A stretch of 64,000 nucleotides of DNA, taken from NCBI RefSeq assembly GCF_030540775.2, contig NZ_CP141266.1:4389001-4453000 (forward strand). Reading direction: 5' to 3'. The stretch's first letter is position 1; each line of letters opens with the position of its first letter. The stretch comes from Flavivirga abyssicola (GTDB lineage: Bacteria; Bacteroidota; Bacteroidia; Flavobacteriales; Flavobacteriaceae). The translations under genes were made by a program, and so were the position numbers. Below, piece by piece: positions 46,034-54,715 of the stretch. Below the pieces are notes generated by a model. The model had not been told where the DNA came from, did no database searches, and was given only the letters and a program-made list of their open reading frames with translations.

Positions 46034-46741
46034 TTATTTATCTAAAGTCTTTAACCAAGCCTCTTGGGATAAAGCCGTGTATTTTTTATTTGTTCCATAA
46101 GGGTCTGCCCCACCTTCAAAATAGTTTTGAATAGATTTCATAGGAATGGTATCTGATAGTTTTTCAGGAACATCATATTTGTGGTTACCATGAAAATCAT
46201 GACATTGTATACAGGTAAACCATTCTTCTTTTGCAATTAGGTTTTTATGAGATATGTCTAATGGGTCGTTTTCTACCTCTAAATCCTGGTGGCAATTAAT
46301 GCAGTAATTAATTGAAGCTACAGATACGCGTTCCTCTTGATGCTCTGTATGGCAAGTAATGCAAGTGGTCGCATCAATATGTTTTACCGCTTTTTTAAAT
46401 CTTGGTTCGGAAAATCGATGGGTTGGATGTCTATCATTGGCCCTGTCATGACATTGCAGGCAGTTATCTACAGTAACATCTTTAGTTCCAAAATCTACAC
46501 TTTTATCTCTTGCCCCAAAAGTATGCGATATATTAGACTGTACTTGTTGCAGTAAATTTCCTTTAGCATCTGCGTGGCATGAAAAACAGGAAAGTTCTTG
46601 ATGTCCTGTATTCATCGGGCCAATTGATATGTATGCTTCAGTGCTATTTAAAGTTAAGATATAAAATATGGAAGTTCCCATAATAACACCTATAACCCCT
46701 CCTAAAAATTGTCTTTTTCGTAATGGACTTACCTTAAACAT
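46034..46741 (-). CDS. Pentaheme c-type cytochrome
   Basis: 235 residues. One N-terminal membrane anchor (~12-32) faces the periplasm. Five heme sites: CFSCH, CLQCH, CITCH, CINCH and CIQCH, with further His for bis-His ligation. It is not NrfH (which has four sites and a different layout) nor NrfA (no CxxCK). It is the last gene of the globin cluster, 21 bases after the flavin/2Fe-2S gene. It probably passes electrons across the periplasm; donor and acceptor are unknown. Confidence 0.85.
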   Translation of the reverse strand: MFKVSPLRKRQFLGGVIGVIMGTSIFYILTLNSTEAYISIGPMNTGHQELSCFSCHADAKGNLLQQVQSNISHTFGARDKSVDFGTKDVTVDNCLQCHDRANDRHPTHRFSEPRFKKAVKHIDATTCITCHTEHQEERVSVASINYCINCHQDLEVENDPLDISHKNLIAKEEWFTCIQCHDFHGNHKYDVPEKLSDTIPMKSIQNYFEGGADPYGTNKKYTALSQEAWLKTLDK

Positions 46742-46762
46742 GCACTAACTGGTATTTTTAAA

Positions 46763-47791
46763 TTATATTTCAATTACAACTTTCTCACTTACAGGATAAC
46801 TAATACAAGTGAGAATGTCTCCGTTTTCCACATCGCTATCTGGCAGCAAATGTCCTTCAGTCATCATAACTTCTCCCGAAATACATTTTGCTCTACAAGA
46901 AGAGCACATGCCTGCTCTACATGAATATGGAATAACAATACTTTCTGACATAGCTTGCTCTAATATGGATTTGTCCCCCCTTACTTGTATCTGATGGGCT
47001 TCTCCTTCAACTTTTAAAGTCACATCACTCAAAAGATCTTTACCAGAAACTTTTACTACTGGAGCTTTAAAAACTTCGATCATAATTTTTTCTCTGGTAA
47101 CACCATTATCTTTTAAGAGCTCTTTTATTTTCTCCATATAACCAAAAGGACCACAAATCATATAGGTATGATCATCATAAGCCAATAAATGTTTAGAAAA
47201 TATTTTATTTAATAATTTATGTGTTACTAAACCTGCATAGTAGTTGTTATTATCTTCCTTATTTGAAGAAATAATATGCTCTATAGAAAAATTATTAGGG
47301 TACTTGTTTTCTAATGCTTTTATTTCATCATGAAAAATAATAGACTCCATGCTTTGATTTGCGTAAATCAATAATATATTGGAATCCTTTTCTTCTGTTA
47401 AAACTGATTTTATAATAGAAAACATGGGGGTAATTCCACTACCTCCTGCAAATAATATATATTGCTTTTTTTGTTTACTGGCTGGTTCTACATAAAAAGA
47501 ACCTGCAGGGTTATCAACAACTAACTTATCTCCTACATGAAGATTATCATGAACAAAGTTTGAAACCAGTCCTTTCTCGACACGTTTTATAGTAATTTTT
47601 AAATCTTTATCGGTGTACGGATTACTACTAAATGAATAAGCTCGTTTATGCACAACCGTATCAATAGGAACATGAATGGTTAAAAATTGTCCTGGCTTAT
47701 ACTTTAATTTTTTGAAAAAGTTTCCATTCTTGAAACACAAACTGATAGCATCATCGGTTTCTCTAATTATATCTTTTATTAGTAGTTTCAT
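46763..47791 (-). CDS. Flavin and [2Fe-2S] oxidoreductase (PaaE/Hmp-reductase-like)
   Basis: 342 residues from the ATG at 47791 (MKLLIKDIIRE); the longer frame from 47818 begins with TTG. FAD-binding RAYSFSSNP (~50-58), NAD-binding region with GGSGITPMFSII and CGPFGYMEKI, then a plant-type ferredoxin domain with CRAGMCSSCRAKC and a last Cys in ILTCISYP. The order reductase then ferredoxin is that of PaaE and related NAD(P)H reductases. Beside a single-domain globin it may serve as the missing reductase half of a split flavohaemoglobin (inference). It starts 7 bases after the stop of the 4-TM gene. Confidence 0.88.
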   Translation of the reverse strand: MKLLIKDIIRETDDAISLCFKNGNFFKKLKYKPGQFLTIHVPIDTVVHKRAYSFSSNPYTDKDLKITIKRVEKGLVSNFVHDNLHVGDKLVVDNPAGSFYVEPASKQKKQYILFAGGSGITPMFSIIKSVLTEEKDSNILLIYANQSMESIIFHDEIKALENKYPNNFSIEHIISSNKEDNNNYYAGLVTHKLLNKIFSKHLLAYDDHTYMICGPFGYMEKIKELLKDNGVTREKIMIEVFKAPVVKVSGKDLLSDVTLKVEGEAHQIQVRGDKSILEQAMSESIVIPYSCRAGMCSSCRAKCISGEVMMTEGHLLPDSDVENGDILTCISYPVSEKVVIEI

Positions 47792-47798
47792 ACGGTAT

Positions 47799-48278
47799 CT
47801 ATTTATAATAAAATACAATGGCTATATGAAATACCATCATAATCGTGACTATTATGGATAACGCTACATGAGCAATCATCCAGCCTTTAAATAACAGATC
47901 GTTATTATTTTTTATAACATCGAGATTAAAATATCCCAATAATGTGTTCGAAAAGAATATATAAGACAGCAATAACAGATACCCGTACCCTAAAGACATA
48001 CTATGTATATAAAAGACTAAGGGACTAATGGCTCCTAACCACTTATGTATTGTCTGCATAGACATAGCATATTTTCTAAGCTTTTTAATAATCCGAGTTA
48101 ATGTAAGTACCCATTGAAAGATTATAAACAAAGCCAAAACCAGACCAGACCAGCGCTTATACATTTCTTGTTGCTGGAGTTCAAGCAACCCATTCCATTC
48201 TAATTTCAAAAAAAACTGTAAAAAGAAAGCACTTAAGAAAATTAATCCGATTAAAGAGGATTTGTTATTAATTAACAT
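47799..48278 (-). CDS. Four-helix membrane protein, probable b-type cytochrome
   Basis: 159 residues with four membrane helices. Histidines sit in or at the ends of helices (MQTIHKWLG, FYIHSMS, IAHVALS, MVFHIAIV), a pattern seen in diheme b-type cytochromes and ferric-reductase-like domains. No exact family was recognised. It lies between a monoheme lipoprotein and a flavin reductase gene, so a transmembrane electron-transfer role between the cytoplasmic flavoprotein and periplasmic cytochromes is a reasonable inference. Confidence 0.75.
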   Translation of the reverse strand: MLINNKSSLIGLIFLSAFFLQFFLKLEWNGLLELQQQEMYKRWSGLVLALFIIFQWVLTLTRIIKKLRKYAMSMQTIHKWLGAISPLVFYIHSMSLGYGYLLLLSYIFFSNTLLGYFNLDVIKNNNDLLFKGWMIAHVALSIIVTIMMVFHIAIVFYYK

Positions 48279-48385
48279 AAATTTTATCTATGATTTCAGG
48301 GTAAACAATAGCAACTTGCTCATCACAATTATGAAGCATAAGGAATGAGCAGAGTTGCAATTGAATAATCAAAACTAAACTTCAC

Positions 48386-49195
48386 TTATTTCGCTGCTAC
48401 AAGATGTTTCATAGTCTCATAAGATGCTAACTTTTTAACACTATCAAGAAAAACTTCGGCTGTTGGCAAATAATTTCCTTCTGCTGGCCATTTTTTGCCT
48501 ATTTCCGGCTTTTCACTTTCCTTAAAGGCTTTAATTTCATCCAAATATTCCATGTATATATCTACAGTCCCCTTAGCATAAGAGTTTAAAACCGCTATAG
48601 TTTCTTTGTATGTTAATGAATCTTTTGGGTATTGCCATGTCGTAGCTCCCATAACATCTCCTAATTTCCAATCTGATTTTGTTGTCTGAGGATGTTCATT
48701 ATGACAACTTACACAAGCTCCTGCACTGGCTAAATCTGCAAACATTGCAGTATGCAGTTTTTGCTCTTCGTCATAGAAAAATTGTGGTTTTTGATCCTTT
48801 TTAATTTGTTTAAATAAATCCGCCTGCTTTCCTTCAAATTTATTGGCTGCATTTACCGGAAAATCAGATCCCAAATACAAGCCTAAAGGCACGGGGTTCT
48901 TTCTAATACTCGTGGCTACACCTCTTAAAAATAATGCTGGTAATGGTCCTGCTTCTACATCGTCCTTTCTCCAGTCTTCGTCAAACTTCATTCCTTGTTT
49001 TTTACCTTTACCTACTATGGCTTTTGTATAGAGTGTTCTTGTAACATCATTCTCTTTAGCTACCATTTCTAATACGTCTTCTACAGAAAAGGCATTTTCT
49101 ATACTTGTTGTTTCTGATTTTTCTTCTGGAACTCCACCACATGAAACTAAAATGATACATGTTAATGGTAATATGGTTTTGTAAATAATCTTCAT
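48386..49195 (-). CDS. DUF3365 (Tll0287-like) monoheme c-type lipoprotein
   Basis: 269 residues. The lipobox LVSC places the acylated Cys at 19. The DUF3365 domain (~35-190) ends with the single heme site CVSCHNEHP. Domain relatives include sensor and cytochrome proteins with a PAS-like fold that bind heme c. A helical tail (~200-269) follows. The globin gene lies 21 bases upstream and the b-type protein follows, so it belongs to the same operon. It may act as a redox or NO-responsive carrier; function unproven. Confidence 0.85.
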   Translation of the reverse strand: MKIIYKTILPLTCIILVSCGGVPEEKSETTSIENAFSVEDVLEMVAKENDVTRTLYTKAIVGKGKKQGMKFDEDWRKDDVEAGPLPALFLRGVATSIRKNPVPLGLYLGSDFPVNAANKFEGKQADLFKQIKKDQKPQFFYDEEQKLHTAMFADLASAGACVSCHNEHPQTTKSDWKLGDVMGATTWQYPKDSLTYKETIAVLNSYAKGTVDIYMEYLDEIKAFKESEKPEIGKKWPAEGNYLPTAEVFLDSVKKLASYETMKHLVAAK

Positions 49196-49216
49196 ATTTC
49201 TGATTTTTTTTAGTTA

Positions 49217-49630
49217 TTAATAAGCAGCTTCAATCATGACTTTAGACATTGTACCATATACACTTGCCCATGCATCTTTTACTTCAGGAGTAAAATCGTC
49301 TCCCAAACCAACTTCAAGAGTTCCTAATAATGCTTCACCTACGGTAGTGTAATGAAAAGCTTCTACTTTATATTCTGTATGTCTTTTTCCTAAATCTTTT
49401 AAAATAGGAATTAATGCATCCAAGTTACTCAAGCCAGCTACAGCTGCACCAAGCATGCTCATCAATTTGTTTCCTTGTGTTTTCATAGCATCTTCATCAC
49501 TCGGAAATAATGGTTTTAGTTGTGGATCTAAATCAAAAAGTTTTTCGTAAAATATTTTTGCAGCAGTTGGGGCTATGGGTCTTACTTTTTCAAATGATTC
49601 TTGAACTAGAGTGATGGTTGTTGATTCCAT
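49217..49630 (-). CDS. Single-domain globin (flavohaemoglobin/Vitreoscilla type)
   Basis: 137 residues, a complete 3/3 globin fold similar to the globin domain of Hmp but without its reductase domain. The proximal heme His lies in LGKRHTEYKV, followed by HYTTVGEALLG; the distal pocket is in the LFPSDEDAMKTQGNKLM region. Such globins bind O2 and NO and, with a reductase, convert NO to nitrate. It is first in a cluster that also encodes a flavin/2Fe-2S reductase and cytochromes, and its promoter shares the TAAGTA palindrome with the nitrate transporter gene. Confidence 0.93.
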   Translation of the reverse strand: MESTTITLVQESFEKVRPIAPTAAKIFYEKLFDLDPQLKPLFPSDEDAMKTQGNKLMSMLGAAVAGLSNLDALIPILKDLGKRHTEYKVEAFHYTTVGEALLGTLEVGLGDDFTPEVKDAWASVYGTMSKVMIEAAY

Positions 49631-49664
49631 AAATCTTATGTATTTGGTTTGTGTTTATAAAAAT

Positions 49665-49695
49665 TAAGTATTAGTACTTATTTAAGGCAAAAATA
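49665..49695 (-). promoter_or_regulatory. Globin promoter with TAAGTA palindrome
   Basis: Minus strand: TATTTTTG (-7 box, 49688-49695), a 7-base gap, then the perfect palindrome TAAGTACTAATACTTA (49665-49680) just downstream of the expected start site. Box, gap (nCTTAAA-like) and palindrome match the nrtA-like promoter, suggesting control by the same factor, most simply a repressor. Confidence 0.6.
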
Positions 49696-49939
49696 AATAG
49701 TAGTTTCTTAATTAATTATGAAATAATACAGTTGTAAATGGTCTTTTACCGCATGTGAAAAGCTGTCAAAACGCAGTTAATTATTTAAGAATGGAGAAAG
49801 GGAGCGGTTTTAGAGCTACTGTGTATATCTAAATATCAATACGTATTAGGAAGTTGGACACGAATTTCACTGATTAACGTCTGTTTGACTTGAATAGCAC
49901 TCAAAAAAATCAGATCAATTACCTGAAATATAAGTGTTT

Positions 49940-50078
49940 GTCATGTCGACAGAGCGAAGCATGAGCGACGAGACATCTCATCATGATGAAATTCACTGCC
50001 GACCGGCAGGCTCCTCGAAACCTCCACTTCATATCTTCAAACAAAATATATTTTGTCTTCGATAGTCTTCAGAATGAC
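49940..50078. repeat. Spacer repeat with GTCAT / GAATGAC ends
   Basis: 139 bases starting GTCATGTCGACAGAGCG and ending AGAATGAC. It contains GACCGGCAGGCTCCTCG and the ACAAAATATATTTTGT palindrome also found at 9160-9291. Non-coding. Confidence 0.5.
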
Positions 50079-50210
50079 TAGTTTTAAAAAAACACACTTT
50101 AAAATACTGACTATCAATTCACTAAAAGTATACAAAGCTATAAATTAGTGTAATTCGCGTCTATTAAAAAGCTATACCCAAACGACAAGAAGTAAAAAAT
50201 ATTTAGAAAA

Positions 50211-50969
50211 CTAGCTGTCCAAGAAGTAATTATGCTCGCTAATCTCTTTTTTAAGTAGTGGAATATTGCTTATACCAATCTTCTTTCCTTTTGCTATAAT
50301 AAGCTTTTCCTTTTTAAGTGCAGAAAATGCACGAATAACCTGTTCTTCTGTAGTTCCAGCATAGTCGGCATACTCTCTCCGGCTTAAAGGTAAGTTTAAA
50401 AAGCCTTTTAAATGGCCAAATTTTCGGTGGATATATAACAAGGTATCAATAACACGTTCTCGAACAGTCATTTGCGAAATGGATTTTACTTTATTTTCAC
50501 TTCTATTAAGCTCATCTGCATAAAATAGCATCATATCGTAAGTGAACTTAGGGTTTTCGAGTAACGCTTCTTGTAAATCGTTCTTTGAAAAATAACACAA
50601 AACTGTGTCTTGCAATGCAATAGCACCTATAGAATAGTATTCTTCAGTTCCAAAACCACGATGACCGATAATTTCTCCTTCTTTGGCAAACCTTACGATT
50701 TGTTCTCTTCCATTAATACCTGTTCGAAAGACTTTTACAGTACCTTTTAAAATAAAAAATAAGCCATTTACGGGAGCGCCTTCAATGATGAACTGCTGCC
50801 CTTTTTTACACTTGATATTGTTCTTTTTATTCGTGAAATTAGAGCTTTCTAAAGTAGACAGGTTCTTTTTGATTAAACAGTTCGTATTATCACATAAATT
50901 GCACGCTAAACCAGACAACGGATTTGCTCTCTGTTTTACCTCTTTTATGCTTTTAAACGTTGACTGCAT
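50211..50969 (-). CDS. Crp/Fnr-family regulator with N-terminal cysteine cluster
   Basis: 252 residues. The N-terminus has Cys23-x2-Cys26-x4-Cys31 with a further Cys54, close to the CX2CX5C cluster that binds the O2-sensing iron-sulfur centre in E. coli FNR. A cNMP-type beta-roll (~55-150) leads to a helix-turn-helix at ~195-230 (SRREYADYAGTTEEQVIRAF). Its recognition helix keeps Glu and Arg at the positions that read the TTGAT half-site in FNR. It is thus the best candidate to bind the TGAY-N4-RTCA sites of this locus. It lies between the globin and nrf groups. It may sense oxygen or NO. Confidence 0.92.
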   Translation of the reverse strand: MQSTFKSIKEVKQRANPLSGLACNLCDNTNCLIKKNLSTLESSNFTNKKNNIKCKKGQQFIIEGAPVNGLFFILKGTVKVFRTGINGREQIVRFAKEGEIIGHRGFGTEEYYSIGAIALQDTVLCYFSKNDLQEALLENPKFTYDMMLFYADELNRSENKVKSISQMTVRERVIDTLLYIHRKFGHLKGFLNLPLSRREYADYAGTTEEQVIRAFSALKKEKLIIAKGKKIGISNIPLLKKEISEHNYFLDS

Positions 50970-51464
50970 TCTCTTTAAGTACTCATTTAAGTATTATGTG
51001 ATATCACGAATATAAGTATTAATACGTATAATTATAAATACCGCATTCACTTTTAAGAGAAAACTAAAAATCAATATTCAAATTCACAACATGGTAATTT
51101 TGAATATTGATTTATGGCAAATTCGTAAAATAAAAAGCTTGATTTTTATTCAACTTTTAATGTAACCACTCCTAATTATTTGATAGTTATAAGTTTGTCA
51201 TTACTATAGGTGTAGGAATCCACTTAAATATTGAAAATATTAAATTATTACTTTATTCTATTAAATAAATGATATCTTATTTTAACCACTAGCCATACAA
51301 ATCTTAAGTATTATGATAGTTTATTTGTTAAAGTAAAATAATGTTAGTGTATGGTTCATACATGAATCATTTTATAAATTTGTGGATTCCTGCCTCCGCA
51401 GGAATGACAAAAACTGCATATTGACGAAAAAGTAAAAAGAAAACTGTTGTTAGTTACTAATTCA
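50970..51464. other. Upstream region of the Crp/Fnr gene
   Basis: 495 bases. Near the gene are two TAAGTA half-sites in direct order (50976-50993) and a palindrome TAAGTATTAATACGTA (51013-51028, one mismatch), related to those at nrtA and the globin gene. The short palindrome GTGATATCAC (50998-51007) lies between them. A remnant of a spacer repeat is at about 51384-51413. No gene. Confidence 0.5.
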
Positions 51465-54400
51465 TTATTTTTCAGAAACTTCCTGCTTAGCTTTATTCCT
51501 AAAAGCAGCTACAACAGCAACAACTATCATAAAAACAGCCAGTACATAAACAAACACTGGAATAGGCAGAGGATCACCCGCTGCATAACTATGCAAACCA
51601 GATAAATAATAATTAACTCCAAAAGATGTCATTATAATAGACCAAAAAGCAAACATACTGGCGACGTTAAGCACATACATATTATTTAATTTCGGAATAA
51701 AACGTAAATGTAAAACAATAGCATATACAATAATACTTATTAACGCCCAGGTTTCTTTAGGATCCCACGCCCAATAACGTCCCCAGGATTCATTCGCCCA
51801 GATACCTCCTAAAAAAGTACCTACAGCCAATACGAATAAACCAATTGTCATGGCTATTTCATTTATATAAGTAAGCTCTTTAATTTTAATGTCTATGATG
51901 GTTTTTGTCTTCGGTGTTTTAAAAATCAATAATAATAAAGCCATAAGACCAAGAATGGCCGATAGCGCTAAAGGTGCATAACTACTTACTATGGTAGCCA
52001 CATGAATTTTTAGCCAATACGACTTTAATACAGGCATTAAATTGGTGATTTCCGGACTTAACCAATCTAGATAGCTTACAAATAATAAAGCCCCAGAAAA
52101 CAAAGTGGATAGAGGTAGTGAAAAATCAGATTTCCTAAATGTAAATAATCCGCATAATACTAATACCCATGCTACAAAAATTAACATTTCATAACCGTTA
52201 CTCCAGGGTGCATGCTGCGCAACATACCAACGTAAAAGAATATTTCCCGTAAAACATAAAAAGGAAATTAATGTTAAAACAATAAATGTATTATTTAAAA
52301 CTTCTACCCATTTTTTCTGGGAAAACATTCTAACTATGGCCAAAATTAGCAAGATAAAGCCTAGCGTAAAAAACACTTGAAACAACCAAAAATTGATATT
52401 AGCCTTATTATACCATAACTCTGCTTCAATGCGCTCTGGTGTTGGTATAACCTCAGCTCCTAAAACGTCTTGGTATTTTTTAATATACATGAGTTTTTCA
52501 TGGGCACCTTCATAGTTTCTAGTCGTAATATCTTTAAAATACGACGGCACAATTGTTTGGGCAAATTGAGCATCTTCCTCAGGAAAATCTTTAAAATGGT
52601 GTGTATAGCTAAACCAGGTATTATTAGAATCGTTTTTATTTGGGAAAATTTTCAGGTAATTGCCTATAAAAACATTGTAAAGAATATTAAAACGCTCATC
52701 TATTTTTAAAACTTCCTTATCAAATTCATTACGTTCTGATGGTTTCTTTTTATTAGCGTCTTCAACTTGATTCGTTAAAAGATAATCTCCTTTTTCATCT
52801 AATAAATTGGTGAATGCTATTAAGTTATTTTTTCCTTTAGGGGTACTATCAAATAAGGTTCCTGTTTTCTTAAAATCTGCCTTTATAATGGGTACGCGTT
52901 GCCATATTTGTGGCAACATGTGCATGGCTAAAAAGGTCTGATTGGCATCAAGTACTATTTTTTTACCGGCCAGCGGATATGTAAATTTAGACTTTCTGGA
53001 AATTTTTCTTAGAAACTCGGATGCTAAGGTATTTATTGGTTTTATACGTCCATCTAAATCCTGAACCAAGAGTCTTCCAAAAAAATTGGCATGACCTTTA
53101 TCTATTTCCTGACTTTCAATAGCTTTTTCAACAACAGTCATTAGTGAGTCTGTTGGTATTTGCGCAAATATACTGGTCAAACCAAAAAGAAGCAGACATG
53201 CTGTAGTAACAGACTTTTTCTTTAACTGTTTTAGTTTTTTATTGATGAATTTAAAACGTGATGTTTTTCCAAAAAGCGTAAAAAACATACCAATCATCAT
53301 TAACAAATACCCTAAATACGTAACAAAAGTTCCTATTCTATCATGGTTTACAGAAAGTACTGTTCCTTTTTCATCGGTATCATAACTTGCCTGAAAAAAG
53401 CGATAACCTTGATAATCCAACACATTATTCATAAAAATTCTAAAGGGTGTCTTTGTATCGTTATCTAAAATAGTGACTTCACTGGCGTAAGCAGAAGGAC
53501 TTGAAGATCCTGGATACCTTTCTAACTGAAAATCATCTAATTGAATTGAAAAAGGGGTTTGAATAGCGGCCGCTCCATAGGAAAGAATAACTCTTATATC
53601 ATTAATTTCTAAATCATGATGTGTTGGTAAAAAACCCTCTCTGTATAAGATATTTACAGGTTGTTCTTTACCATCAACAGACACATTTACAATTAAAGCA
53701 TCATCTTTCGTTTTATCATTATCCTTAGGCTTCTCTGAAACGCTTTTTAATTGAAATTTCCCCTTTTCATAGTAGACTAATGGTACAAAAGAAATATCGC
53801 CATCTCTATACAACGTTCTTAAAGTAATAGCTTGTAAGTTATCTTTAGAAACCTTTCCTGCCTGTTGTGATGACATGATAAAAAAGTCTAAATCGTGTGG
53901 TGTTTTAATACTAAATGCTCCATCCTTTTCTACAATATTAATAATACCTTCTTTATTGGAATTAAACCCTATTTCATGTTGATGTTTTCCAATTTTTTCA
54001 ATTTCTCCTTTCTTAAGATATATTGTATTTCTCCCGTTGCCAACCGTTACAACCATTTCTAAAAGTGGTTCACCTAAAGTTTCATCATGGACGACTTCGG
54101 GAATAGCATCGGCAATAAAATTGTTGTATGAAATGCTTATCGGCTTATCATTAAAACTTGTTTTTAAAGTAAAGTCATTATCGTTTATAGGCGAAAATGA
54201 TAGTTTTTCTTTTATCGCTTTAGTATTCGTACCATCGGTTATGGTAGCTGTTAAAAAATTAGTATCTGAAATAACAATATTAGAGGACGCTCCTTCTCTA
54301 ATCCTCATGATGCCTCCATAAGAGGCGTATCTTGTAATGGCTGCTCCTAATATTATGACAATAAATGCGACATGAAACAATAAAGTAGCCCATTTTTCTT

Positions 54401-54617
54401 TTTGGAATAACTTATATTTAAAAATATTAGCAAAAAAAGAAATGGCTAATCCTAACAAAACGACTTCAAACCACCAAGCATCATAAATAGCAACCCATGC
54501 GGTCGCCGTACCAAAATCGTTTTCTACAAAAGTAGCAGCAGCCATAGCAATTGCAAAAACTAAAAGTAGTAATAATGCTAAACTAGAAGATGAAAAAAAT
54601 TTATATAATTTTTGCAT
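51465..54617 (-). CDS. ccsA: Cytochrome c biogenesis protein, ResB-CcsA fusion (CcsBA)
   Basis: 1050 residues. The N-terminal ~460 are ResB/Ccs1-like, with membrane helices near 10-30, 45-65 and 75-95 and a large periplasmic domain. A second membrane stretch (~435-490) leads to a long periplasmic loop, then the CcsA half (~700-1050) with about eight helices and the heme-handling motif WGRYWAWDPKETWAL. CcsBA exports heme and attaches it to CxxCH motifs (System II). It follows nrfA after 99 bases, with a hairpin between, so supply of NrfA/NrfH hemes is its likely main job. Fused versions are normal in Bacteroidota. Confidence 0.95.
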   Translation of the reverse strand: MQKLYKFFSSSSLALLLLLVFAIAMAAATFVENDFGTATAWVAIYDAWWFEVVLLGLAISFFANIFKYKLFQKEKWATLLFHVAFIVIILGAAITRYASYGGIMRIREGASSNIVISDTNFLTATITDGTNTKAIKEKLSFSPINDNDFTLKTSFNDKPISISYNNFIADAIPEVVHDETLGEPLLEMVVTVGNGRNTIYLKKGEIEKIGKHQHEIGFNSNKEGIINIVEKDGAFSIKTPHDLDFFIMSSQQAGKVSKDNLQAITLRTLYRDGDISFVPLVYYEKGKFQLKSVSEKPKDNDKTKDDALIVNVSVDGKEQPVNILYREGFLPTHHDLEINDIRVILSYGAAAIQTPFSIQLDDFQLERYPGSSSPSAYASEVTILDNDTKTPFRIFMNNVLDYQGYRFFQASYDTDEKGTVLSVNHDRIGTFVTYLGYLLMMIGMFFTLFGKTSRFKFINKKLKQLKKKSVTTACLLLFGLTSIFAQIPTDSLMTVVEKAIESQEIDKGHANFFGRLLVQDLDGRIKPINTLASEFLRKISRKSKFTYPLAGKKIVLDANQTFLAMHMLPQIWQRVPIIKADFKKTGTLFDSTPKGKNNLIAFTNLLDEKGDYLLTNQVEDANKKKPSERNEFDKEVLKIDERFNILYNVFIGNYLKIFPNKNDSNNTWFSYTHHFKDFPEEDAQFAQTIVPSYFKDITTRNYEGAHEKLMYIKKYQDVLGAEVIPTPERIEAELWYNKANINFWLFQVFFTLGFILLILAIVRMFSQKKWVEVLNNTFIVLTLISFLCFTGNILLRWYVAQHAPWSNGYEMLIFVAWVLVLCGLFTFRKSDFSLPLSTLFSGALLFVSYLDWLSPEITNLMPVLKSYWLKIHVATIVSSYAPLALSAILGLMALLLLIFKTPKTKTIIDIKIKELTYINEIAMTIGLFVLAVGTFLGGIWANESWGRYWAWDPKETWALISIIVYAIVLHLRFIPKLNNMYVLNVASMFAFWSIIMTSFGVNYYLSGLHSYAAGDPLPIPVFVYVLAVFMIVVAVVAAFRNKAKQEVSEK

Positions 54618-54640
54618 GAGGGTTTCTCTCTTAAAAGAAG

Positions 54641-54681
54641 AAAGATAACATTTGTGGTTTTACCCCTCAAATGTTATCTTT
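54641..54681. terminator. Hairpin between nrfA and ccsBA
   Basis: A perfect 14-bp stem AAAGATAACATTTG / CAAATGTTATCTTT with a 13-base loop. On the minus strand it is followed by a TTC/TTT-rich stretch, a weak terminator or processing signal that may lower ccsBA relative to nrfHA. Confidence 0.65.
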
Positions 54682-54715
54682 TTTAATTAATTATAACAAC
54701 AAGGTTTGTGTACCT

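Larger units (their letters stand above)
49631..50210. other. Spacer between fnr-type gene and globin
   Basis: 580 bases without a gene. It holds the globin promoter (49665-49695) and a spacer repeat (49940-50078). The rest is AT-rich, with no clear terminator for the regulator gene. Confidence 0.55.

Noticed and set aside
50998-51007. GTGATATCAC as a Crp/Fnr autoregulatory site
   Set aside because: The half-sites are too close (TGA-N2-TCA) for the TGAY-N4-RTCA spacing seen at the other promoters.
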